23,695 nucleotides of DNA from UBA2136 sp047635695 (GTDB taxonomy: Bacteria > Pseudomonadota > Alphaproteobacteria > UBA2136): assembly GCA_047635695.1 (NCBI GenBank), contig JBLILN010000022.1, forward strand, positions 1-23,695, written 5' to 3'. Position numbers and translations under genes: made by a program. The notes below the pieces were generated by a model, which was not told where the DNA came from, ran no database searches, and saw nothing but the letters and a program-made list of their open reading frames with translations. Positions within the stretch are counted from its first letter, which is position 1; the number at the start of each line of letters is the position of its first letter. Shown here one piece after another: positions 7,064-12,740 of the stretch.

Positions 7064-8668
7064 ATGTCCACAGCGACGACAGCCAAAAAAGGCTTTATGC
7101 ATTATTTCACGACGGTTAACCATAAAGACATTGGTAAAATGTATCTTATGAGTGCCTTAACATTCTTCTTTATTGGTGGTTTACTGGCAGAAGCGATTCG
7201 TTTAGAACTTATCCAACCAGGCATGCAATTATTTGTGAACTCATGGGAAATTATGGGTAAAGAATTTAATGTGGGTCTCAGTGCAGACACCTTTAATAAA
7301 ATGACCGCTATGCACGCTACCTTCATGATTTTCTTCGCGGTTATCCCCGCATTTGTCGGTCTTGGTAACTATGTTGTGCCTATCATGATTGGCTCACCTG
7401 ACATGGCCTTCCCTCGTTTGAATAACTGGACATTCTGGATTTTACCATTTTCAGCCCTTCTTATGATGGGCTCATTCTTCGTTCCAGGTGGTGCGAACGG
7501 TGCAGGTTGGACAGTTTACCCACCACTGACAAATGCAACATATTCACCAGGTGCTGGTATGGATATGTGGATTTTAGCGGTACACCTCGCTGGTGCAAGC
7601 TCTATCCTTGGTGCGATTAACTTTATTGTTACCATTTTAAACATGCGTGCACCTGGTATGGGTCTCATGAAAATGCCTTTATTCGTTTGGTCATGGCTTG
7701 TTACTGCGTGGCTCATGCTTCTCGGTACACCTGTACTTGCGGGTGCTATTACAATGCTCTTAACAGACCGTAATTTTGGTACATCTTTCTTCAACGCCGC
7801 TGGTGGCGGTGACCCTGTATTGTTCCAACATATTTTCTGGTTCTACTCACACCCTGCGGTTTATATTATGATCCTCCCAGGCTTTGGTATTATTAGTGAA
7901 GTTGTTGCCACATTTTCAAGAAAACAAATATTTGGCTATGTGCCAATGGTTTGGGCAACAGCATCTATTGCCATTCTTGGTCTGATCGTTTGGGCTCACC
8001 ACATGTACACTGTTGGTATGGATATGGTTGCGCAAACAATCTTTATGACAATGACAATGCTGATTGCGGTACCCACAGGCGTTAAGGTATTTTCATGGCT
8101 TGCGACAATGTGGGGTGGATCAATCAACTTCACCGTTGCAATGAAATTTGCCGTTGGATTTATTGCCTTATTTACATTGGGCGGTCTTTCAGGTGTCTTC
8201 TGCGCTGCTATTCCAGTAGATTATATGGTTCACGATACTTACTACGTTGTTGCACACATTCACTACGTATTTGTGGCGGGTAGCTTTATGTCTATCATGA
8301 GTGGTGTTTACTATTGGTTCCCTAAAATGACGGGTAAAATGCTTTCTGAAAAAATCGGTAACTGGCATTTTTGGATCACATTTTTCTCACTCAACTTAAC
8401 CTTCTTCCCAATGCACTTCATGGGTCTAATGGGTATGCCACGTCGTATTGCCGACTACAACCCAATTTATACAGAACTCAACGTAGCAAGTACAATTGGT
8501 GCCATTATATTTGGTAGCGTACAAATTTTACTCATTATCAATGTTCTCTACTCATTGAAAAAAGGTAAAAAAGCGCCTGCTAACCCATGGGAAGGTACAA
8601 CACTTGAATGGCAAATACCAAGCCCGCCAACTGAACATAACTTTGAAAAAATTCCAGTTATTAAATAA
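7064..8668 (+). CDS. coxA: Cytochrome c oxidase subunit I (A2-type heme-copper oxidase)
   Basis: Catalytic subunit of the aa3 oxidase (534 aa, 12 helices), reducing O2 to water and pumping protons. Ligands seen are His84 and His400 for heme a, His398 for heme a3, and His263, His312 and His313 for CuB, with the cross-linked Tyr267. Asp113 in SPDMAFPRLNN (D-channel entry) and Lys341 in VPTGVKVFSW (K-channel) are present. The helix VI motif is YSHPAVY (261-267): the glutamate of the usual HPEVY is replaced by Ala and a Tyr-Ser pair precedes the His, which defines the A2 subfamily. The frame is open from 6956, but ATG at 7064 follows AAGGA (7052-7056) and the promoter lies between, so 7064 is chosen. 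Confidence 0.97.
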   Translation: MSTATTAKKGFMHYFTTVNHKDIGKMYLMSALTFFFIGGLLAEAIRLELIQPGMQLFVNSWEIMGKEFNVGLSADTFNKMTAMHATFMIFFAVIPAFVGLGNYVVPIMIGSPDMAFPRLNNWTFWILPFSALLMMGSFFVPGGANGAGWTVYPPLTNATYSPGAGMDMWILAVHLAGASSILGAINFIVTILNMRAPGMGLMKMPLFVWSWLVTAWLMLLGTPVLAGAITMLLTDRNFGTSFFNAAGGGDPVLFQHIFWFYSHPAVYIMILPGFGIISEVVATFSRKQIFGYVPMVWATASIAILGLIVWAHHMYTVGMDMVAQTIFMTMTMLIAVPTGVKVFSWLATMWGGSINFTVAMKFAVGFIALFTLGGLSGVFCAAIPVDYMVHDTYYVVAHIHYVFVAGSFMSIMSGVYYWFPKMTGKMLSEKIGNWHFWITFFSLNLTFFPMHFMGLMGMPRRIADYNPIYTELNVASTIGAIIFGSVQILLIINVLYSLKKGKKAPANPWEGTTLEWQIPSPPTEHNFEKIPVIK

Positions 8669-8682
8669 GAAAGGGCTATCGT

Positions 8683-8832
8683 ATGTCATCCGTTCCAGCT
8701 AACTTCAAAAAGGGCTCCGATACACCGGAGTCCTTTAAGAAAAAAGTTCAACATAAAAATAAAATTCTAGGTACAGTACTTGGGGTTATTGTCCTCATAC
8801 TTATGTTCCTAGCTATATTTTTGAAAGGTTAA
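8683..8832 (+). CDS. Small one-helix membrane protein in the oxidase operon
   Basis: A 49-aa gene between coxA and the next small gene. ATG follows AAAGGG at about the right distance, and the stop is four bases before the next ATG. The first 27 residues are polar and lysine-rich; residues 28-47 form one hydrophobic helix ending in KG. This layout resembles the CoxF-like or other very small assembly proteins that lie between coxA and ctaG/ctaE in many proteobacterial operons, but no motif proves it. It may be a small accessory subunit or an assembly factor of the oxidase. Confidence 0.75.
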   Translation: MSSVPANFKKGSDTPESFKKKVQHKNKILGTVLGVIVLILMFLAIFLKG

Positions 8833-8836
8833 GACC

Positions 8837-9145
8837 ATGGCGAAGAAACTTCATTACGACAAGGATGCACTTATAAAAGAGTATCAAAAAACCTTTAAAG
8901 GTATGCTTATTTTAAGTGCGACAGTTATTGCATTTGCTTTGATATACTTCTTCATTATGTCAACGTATCTAGGAGCTGAAGGCCACACAAAACACAAGCC
9001 TTACTTTGATAGGTTCGTTAAAAGTGAACGCATTTATGGCAATTATGATGGCCTTAAACTTAAGAGCTACGAAACATTAGGCGGCGAAGGTAATACTGAA
9101 TATTACAAAGCCAAGCCTCACGTTAAAGGCGAAGTAAGGCACTAA
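8837..9145 (+). CDS. Unrecognised one-helix membrane protein in the oxidase operon
   Basis: A 102-aa protein not recognised as a named family. The first 22 residues are cytoplasmic-like and basic, one membrane helix spans about residues 23-44, and a charged tail of about 55 residues (rich in Lys, Tyr and Gly) would lie in the periplasm. An AAGGTT ribosome site overlaps the end of the preceding small gene. Its fixed place between coxA and ctaE suggests an accessory subunit or assembly factor of the A2-type oxidase. The small subunit IV proteins of bacterial aa3 oxidases are much shorter outside the membrane. Confidence 0.8.
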   Translation: MAKKLHYDKDALIKEYQKTFKGMLILSATVIAFALIYFFIMSTYLGAEGHTKHKPYFDRFVKSERIYGNYDGLKLKSYETLGGEGNTEYYKAKPHVKGEVRH

Positions 9146-9171
9146 ACATATAAATAAAAGAAGATAATATT

Positions 9172-9954
9172 ATGGCGCATCACGAACAAGATCACGACTT
9201 TCATATCCCAGGCAACAGCCTTTGGTCACCCATTTCATGTATAGGCGTCGGCCTTGTTATGTTTGGCCTCATTGCATTCTTACATTTTTCAACATTAGTG
9301 GGTGAGTTTATGATGCTCGCGGGGGCTTCTATCGGTATCTGGGGCACGGGTAAATGGTTTGCTCAACTCATAAGTGAAAGCCGCGAACGAGGCTTTGGCG
9401 AAGTGCCAAAAGTTTTAGACATTGCAAACCGCTACGGCATGGTCTTTTTTATTGTCTCTGAAATTATGTTTTTCAGCGCTTTCTTTGCTGCTTATTTTTA
9501 CCTACGTGGGCACCAATTTGTATGGCCACCACAAAACATTTTAACACTCGACATTGCCTTGCCGACCATTAACACACTTCTTCTTTTAACTTCAGGTGCG
9601 GCTGTAACCATTGCTCACCATGCTATATTAGATAATGATATGTTTAAAGCGCGCCGCTTTACACTAATTACTTACTTACTTGGCTTTATCTTCCTTGCTT
9701 TACAAATGTATGAGTACGGTCACGCATTATTTGATATGGACAGTGGTGTTTACGGATCTGCCTTTTATATGCTTACAGGCTTCCACGGTTTCCACGTTCT
9801 TGTCGGGTCATTGATGCTCTTTTCCGTATGGAAACGCATGAAAAGCGGTGACTTCAGTGACAAACAACACTTTTACTTTGAGGCAACTGCATGGTACTGG
9901 CACTTTGTCGACGTTGTATGGCTTGGGCTATACTTGGTTGTTTACCTCTTTTAA
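9172..9954 (+). CDS. ctaE: Cytochrome c oxidase subunit III
   Basis: Seven-helix subunit III (260 aa), which stabilises subunit I and supports proton uptake. Family signatures are MAHHEQDHDFHIPGNSLWP-like N-terminal histidines, ANRYGMVFFIVSEIMFFSAFFAAYFYL in the third helix region (key residues SEIMFF and FYLRG), TGFHGFHVLVG and WYWHFVDVVWL at the C-terminus. AGAAGA lies about nine bases before ATG. It closes the coxA transcription unit: a hairpin overlaps its stop codon and a better terminator candidate follows at 9979-10019. No SURF1 or DUF983 gene follows, although both are common neighbours in Alphaproteobacteria. Confidence 0.96.
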   Translation: MAHHEQDHDFHIPGNSLWSPISCIGVGLVMFGLIAFLHFSTLVGEFMMLAGASIGIWGTGKWFAQLISESRERGFGEVPKVLDIANRYGMVFFIVSEIMFFSAFFAAYFYLRGHQFVWPPQNILTLDIALPTINTLLLLTSGAAVTIAHHAILDNDMFKARRFTLITYLLGFIFLALQMYEYGHALFDMDSGVYGSAFYMLTGFHGFHVLVGSLMLFSVWKRMKSGDFSDKQHFYFEATAWYWHFVDVVWLGLYLVVYLF

Positions 9955-9978
9955 AGCGAGGTTCGCTTTACCACCGTT

Positions 9979-10027
9979 AGCGGCTCGGCAGTTTATTTTA
10001 TAATTTACAGCCAGCCGCTTTCTTATT
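9979..10027 (+). terminator. Probable terminator after ctaE
   Basis: AGCGGCT (9979-9985) pairs with AGCCGCT (10013-10019); inside, GGC and GCC extend the stem with one bulged C. The tail is TTCTTATTT. The loop is large and AT-rich. A smaller perfect hairpin, TAAAGCG and CGCTTTA (9952-9970), overlaps the ctaE stop codon but lacks a T-tract. Confidence 0.5.
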
Positions 10028-10054
10028 TCTAAAATGAAGGATTGATATAATCAA

Positions 10055-10585
10055 ATGACAGATTTTATAAAGCTTCCATGGTTACAACACCCTCACAAAG
10101 CCAAGCAAATTATTGGCGAAGCCCCTGCAAACCCTGGCGATATATCGGCGAGTTTTATCTTTGCATTTAAGGGTGAAGAAATATTAATGGCGCAAGTTTA
10201 TAGCCGTGGTTGGGAACTGCCAGGCGGGCACCGTGAAAATGCAGAGACCTCAGAAGAGGCTGTTTCCCGCGAGCTATTTGAAGAATGTGGCACCTCGGCC
10301 ATTATGATGGGAGAGCTTGGTCACCTTGAAATTACGCTCGACGGTGACAAGCCACCGCAGCCCTACCCTTACCCGTTCCCTACTTCATACCTTATGTTTT
10401 ATTGGGGTATTGTTGATCACGTGGGCGCACCTTCATCGTCTATGGAAGTGGGCGAGCCAAAGTTCTTTAACGAGAAGGATGCAAGAAAGCTTGATAGCAT
10501 TAAAAATAATATTTTCTTTTATGAAGACGCATTGCAGCGTGCAAAAATTGTTGCCGAAAAAATGGCTCAGCTTGACTCCAGCTAA
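10055..10585 (+). CDS. Nudix hydrolase
   Basis: A 176-aa Nudix protein, expected to hydrolyse a nucleoside diphosphate linked to another group, releasing NMP plus X-phosphate or phosphate. The Nudix box is complete in the catalytic part: Gly58, five residues, Glu64, seven residues, then RELFEECGT (72-80) with the metal-binding glutamates Glu73, Glu76 and Glu77. The last box residue is Thr instead of Ile/Leu/Val. The substrate cannot be read from the sequence. AAGGA at 10037-10041 is rather far from ATG, and a TTGAT/ATCAA dyad (10042-10054) sits between them. The gene is alone between ctaE and an opposite-strand cassette. Confidence 0.9.
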   Translation: MTDFIKLPWLQHPHKAKQIIGEAPANPGDISASFIFAFKGEEILMAQVYSRGWELPGGHRENAETSEEAVSRELFEECGTSAIMMGELGHLEITLDGDKPPQPYPYPFPTSYLMFYWGIVDHVGAPSSSMEVGEPKFFNEKDARKLDSIKNNIFFYEDALQRAKIVAEKMAQLDSS

Positions 10586-10852
10586 CCTATATACGTCATA
10601 ATTTTATAAAAAAACATTCGGTATATACCTTAAAACATCTCACAAAAACAACCAATAGTTGAATATAGCCGTTTTAAGGCGAATTTCTGAGGAATGAGAG
10701 GCGAATAACCCCCTTAAAAAAGCGAATAGAGGTGGAACGACAGCGGAATCAAAAAGGCTTTTTGCCACAATATACCAACCATTAGTTGGTAAAAAGACAC
10801 TTTTTATTCTCCTTTTTTATAAGTTGGTGGAATCTGTAAAATACAGCCGCAC
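10586..10852. other. Intergenic stretch with dyads, no gene
   Basis: No credible gene. A 35-codon stretch ending at 10785 is open but has no start or ribosome site. A perfect dyad TACCAAC/GTTGGTA (10773-10779, 10785-10791) overlaps an alternative pairing CTTTTTGCCA with TGGTAAAAAG, and GTTGGT recurs at 10823. GGTATATACC (10620-10629) is a perfect palindrome. The hexamer GCGAAT recurs three times between 10678 and 10735. No terminator of the Nudix gene is evident. Confidence 0.4.
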
Positions 10853-10877
10853 AAAAAAGCACCCCGCAGGGTGCTTT
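10853..10877 (-). terminator. Intrinsic terminator of the minus-strand cassette
   Basis: Stem AAAGCACCC (10856-10864), loop CGCA, GGGTGCTTT (10869-10877). Read on the minus strand, the stem is followed by six T (10858-10853). It lies 15 bases beyond the stop of the last cassette gene. Confidence 0.85.
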
Positions 10878-10891
10878 AAATTCGATTAAGG

Positions 10892-11362
10892 TCATTTTTT
10901 AAGAGTGTCATAATAGGGTTTTATTTGATCGCAGAATTTACCGCTCGCAATATCGTCCATTATGGGTTTATGGATACGCGTACTATTCACTTTAAAAAAG
11001 CCAAGATAAGGAAAAGTACCAACGCCACTATCTGCAATAAAAATAGGCGCATATTCAGGCTTTTGACTATTTTTTGTTTGCTGCCAAAAATGTTCACGCT
11101 CAATTTCATACGAAAGGACAAATGGCGTTAAACCGCTGGGCGGTGCAAAACGTTCCTTGCCAAAAAACCAATGTCGTATAACACGGCGCCCTGTTTCACC
11201 AGAAAACCAAAACCATGTAATTTTGATAAAAAACACAAAAAACCGTCCAGTCATTAAAAGCAGCCAATAAATAGCTACCAAAAACGCCAGAACAATCCAT
11301 AGCCTAGCACCTTCAGGGACTGTGTTTAAGTACGCCCCTATTGAATTTATTAATTCAGTCAT
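10892..11362 (-). CDS. Unrecognised membrane protein, tandem copy 2 of a duplicated pair
   Basis: A 156-aa protein not recognised as a named family. A short amphipathic N-terminus (MTELINSIGAYL) is followed by a hydrophobic stretch at about residues 22-53, one long or two close helices, then a conserved basic block FSGETGRRVIRHWFFGKER, the segment PPSGLTPFVLSYEIEREHF, and a tail from about residue 96. An AGGAGGT ribosome site overlaps the stop of a micro-ORF just upstream. The paralogue at 11455-11925 is nearly identical up to residue 95 and only loosely similar in the tail, where D.GVGT.P.LGF..VNS.R..K is kept. It is the last gene of the cassette, followed by a terminator. Confidence 0.8.
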   Translation of the reverse strand: MTELINSIGAYLNTVPEGARLWIVLAFLVAIYWLLLMTGRFFVFFIKITWFWFSGETGRRVIRHWFFGKERFAPPSGLTPFVLSYEIEREHFWQQTKNSQKPEYAPIFIADSGVGTFPYLGFFKVNSTRIHKPIMDDIASGKFCDQIKPYYDTLKK

Positions 11363-11373
11363 AGATTAACCTC

Positions 11374-11427
11374 CTAAATGATACCTGTAGCCGACGCTAT
11401 AACTGTTAATATGGCTATGAGCGACAC
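11374..11427 (-). CDS. Hydrophobic micro-ORF before copy 2
   Basis: 17 codons from GTG: (M)SLIAILTVIASATGII, entirely hydrophobic. Its TAG stop forms part of the AGGAGG ribosome site of the 156-aa gene, so translation of the two would be coupled. The matching micro-ORF before the other copy has ATG where this one has TCG. It could be a leader peptide, a tiny membrane peptide, or a chance open frame kept by the duplication. Confidence 0.3.
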   Translation of the reverse strand: MSLIAILTVIASATGII

Positions 11428-11454
11428 ACTTAATTCGATATACCTCTTATTTTA

Positions 11455-11925
11455 TCAACCGCATTTAATGCGGCTTAAAGATTCCATTTGAGATTTAAAA
11501 CCTTTTGTTACAACCACATCCACCATACATTTATAAAGACGAATACTATTAACGTTTAAAAACCCTAACCGTGGACAAGTACCCACACCTTTATCCGTGA
11601 ATGTATAAGGTGCACAAATATTGTTTTGACCTGCTTTTATTTGCTGCCAAAAATGTTCACGCTCAATTTCATACGAAAGGACGAATGGTGTTAAATCGCT
11701 GGGCGGTGCAAGACGTTCCTTGCCAAAAAACCAATGTCGTATAACACGGCGCTCTGTTTCACCAGAAAAGCAAAACCATGTAATTTTTATAAAAAACACA
11801 AAAAAGCGTCCCATAATTAAAAGTAGCCAAAAAGCCACGACCAGAAACGCCAGAACAACCCATAGCTTAGCACCTTCAGGGACTGTGCTTAAGTACGCCC
11901 CTATTGAATTTATTAATTCAGTCAT
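11455..11925 (-). CDS. Unrecognised membrane protein, tandem copy 1 of a duplicated pair
   Basis: A 156-aa paralogue of the protein at 10892-11362 with the same layout: N-terminal MTELINSIGAYL, a membrane stretch at about residues 22-53, the basic block FSGETERRVIRHWFFGKER, then PPSDLTPFVLSYEIEREHF and a diverged tail. Its tail has three cysteines (CAPY, GTCP, YKC) and a fourth near the end (KCG) that the paralogue lacks. The membrane and juxtamembrane part is conserved while the tail changes fast, as in proteins whose tail meets a variable partner, but no function is known. AGGAGGT lies seven bases before ATG. A palindrome CCGCATT/AATGCGG (11459-11473) overlaps the 3' end. Confidence 0.8.
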   Translation of the reverse strand: MTELINSIGAYLSTVPEGAKLWVVLAFLVVAFWLLLIMGRFFVFFIKITWFCFSGETERRVIRHWFFGKERLAPPSDLTPFVLSYEIEREHFWQQIKAGQNNICAPYTFTDKGVGTCPRLGFLNVNSIRLYKCMVDVVVTKGFKSQMESLSRIKCG

Positions 11926-11936
11926 AGATTGACCTC

Positions 11937-11987
11937 CTAAATGATACCTGTAGCCGACGCTATAACCGTTAATATGGCTATGAGCAT
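11937..11987 (-). CDS. Hydrophobic micro-ORF before copy 1
   Basis: 16 codons from ATG (a GTG lies one codon upstream): MLIAILTVIASATGII. The TAG stop overlaps the ribosome site of the downstream 156-aa gene. The stop codon of the 108-aa gene (11993-11995) lies five bases upstream. The sequence resembles the hydrophobic end of the 48-aa protein at 12344-12490 (MLIYAVIFVAI...), suggesting a repeated arrangement of small hydrophobic ORF plus larger ORF. Confidence 0.35.
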   Translation of the reverse strand: MLIAILTVIASATGII

Positions 11988-11992
11988 CACAC

Positions 11993-12319
11993 TTAAAGGG
12001 ATGTAAAAAAACGTAAAAACTTCAAACTGTTCATTTTAACGTGCTGTGAAAAGCTTTTTTTAGCAGATATATCGGCAAGTAAACGTTTATAGTTTTTCCG
12101 ATGCTCGCGTCTTTCAAAACGCAATTTCCATATTTGGCCGCGGCGCTCTGCGTCTCTTACCATTTGACTTAAAGCATCTTGATAGTCAGTGAATGGCTTC
12201 ATAACTTGTTTATACAGCAGATCCATTTTTTTTGTGCAGGCCTGTGTTACCGCAACAGTTTCACTTGTTGTAAATGGCAAATCATCACCATTTTTTTCAA
12301 TAATATGTATAGGTTTCAT
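11993..12319 (-). CDS. Unrecognised small basic protein of the cassette
   Basis: A 108-aa protein without a family I recognise. It is soluble in appearance: an N-terminal part with acidic and polar residues (MKPIHIIEKNGDDLPF), then from about residue 30 a helical, strongly basic part (ERRGQIWKLRFERREHRKNYKRLL) that could form a coiled coil or bind nucleic acid or a membrane surface. The ribosome site AGGAGGTTC is strong. The gene is second in the minus-strand cassette, after a 48-aa membrane protein, and its stop lies exactly at the edge of the duplicated unit. Confidence 0.75.
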   Translation of the reverse strand: MKPIHIIEKNGDDLPFTTSETVAVTQACTKKMDLLYKQVMKPFTDYQDALSQMVRDAERRGQIWKLRFERREHRKNYKRLLADISAKKSFSQHVKMNSLKFLRFFTSL

Positions 12320-12343
12320 AGCAAGAACCTCCTAGAAAGTAAG

Positions 12344-12490
12344 TTATCGACCAAAAATAATGGCTAAAGTAGGCGGAATAGCAACGAATATTACTGCATA
12401 AATTAACATTAAAAATCTATTTTCGGGTTTTACCAACTTTTGTATTGAAGCTTCTTTTTCAGTATGTGATTTTTTATTTTGTGAGGACAT
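12344..12490 (-). CDS. Unrecognised 48-aa one-helix membrane protein
   Basis: First gene of the cassette. The N-terminal 26 residues are polar (MSSQNKKSHTEKEASIQKL...), then one hydrophobic helix of about 20 residues (from FLMLIYAV to AIIFGR). AGGAGA lies nine bases before ATG. The predicted start of RNA is about 67 bases upstream. Its stop codon lies in the sequence CGATAACTTAC, and the same 11 bases also occur just before its own ribosome site, so leader sequence appears to be shared between this gene and the next. Confidence 0.65.
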   Translation of the reverse strand: MSSQNKKSHTEKEASIQKLVKPENRFLMLIYAVIFVAIPPTLAIIFGR

Positions 12491-12563
12491 AATAATGTCT
12501 CCTGTAAGTTATCGGTTCAGACAAGAACCGAAAAAAGAAAATGTGTTACCTGTATTAACCTCA

Positions 12564-12592
12564 GTTATAAGGCTAAATATGCTATAAGTCAA
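12564..12592 (-). promoter_or_regulatory. Strong putative promoter of the minus-strand cassette
   Basis: Read on the minus strand: TTGACT (12592-12587), a 17-base spacer, TATAAC (12569-12564). RNA would start near 12557. The leader then carries a CGGTTC/GAACCG hairpin (12513-12530) before the first ribosome site. Confidence 0.6.
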
Positions 12593-12650
12593 GGAGCTGT
12601 ATACATTTAACTTATCAAATATATGACGTTGCACTTTTACCAAGTATATT

Positions 12651-12709
12651 TGCTATAATAACGCTATAAAGCGCTTTGTTTTCAATAATCAGCGAAGTTT
12701 AGGTATAAT
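12651..12709 (+). promoter_or_regulatory. Putative promoters of thrC
   Basis: Two -10 candidates. TGCTATAAT (12651-12659) is an extended -10 with TTGCAC (12629-12634) 19 bases upstream. A second TATAAT at 12704-12709 lies 31 bases before the preferred thrC start and overlaps an earlier ATG (12708), which makes that ATG an unlikely start. AAAGCGCTTT (12668-12677), a perfect palindrome, lies between them and could be an operator. Confidence 0.4.
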
Positions 12710-12740
12710 GCGTAGCATAATAAATGAAAAAGACAAAAAT

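Larger units (their letters stand above)
10879..11996. repeat. Tandem duplication, unit about 563 bp
   Basis: Two head-to-tail copies, each holding a 156-aa gene, its micro-ORF and ribosome site. Start codons lie 563 bases apart, and the shared sequence on the 5' side ends at CACACTTAA (to 11433 and 11996). AATTCGAT occurs at 10879-10886 and 11432-11439, at the far edge of each unit. The half coding the N-terminal region is nearly identical between copies; the half coding the tail is strongly diverged, with a sharp boundary near 11078 and 11641. Confidence 0.9.

Noticed and set aside
10678..10735. Short GCGAAT repeats as a CRISPR or satellite
   Set aside because: The spacing is irregular, the units are only six bases and no spacer-like pattern exists.
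10700..10785. Possible remnant coding sequence before the Nudix-cassette boundary
   Set aside because: Only about 35 codons, no start or ribosome site and no similarity to cassette genes visible.
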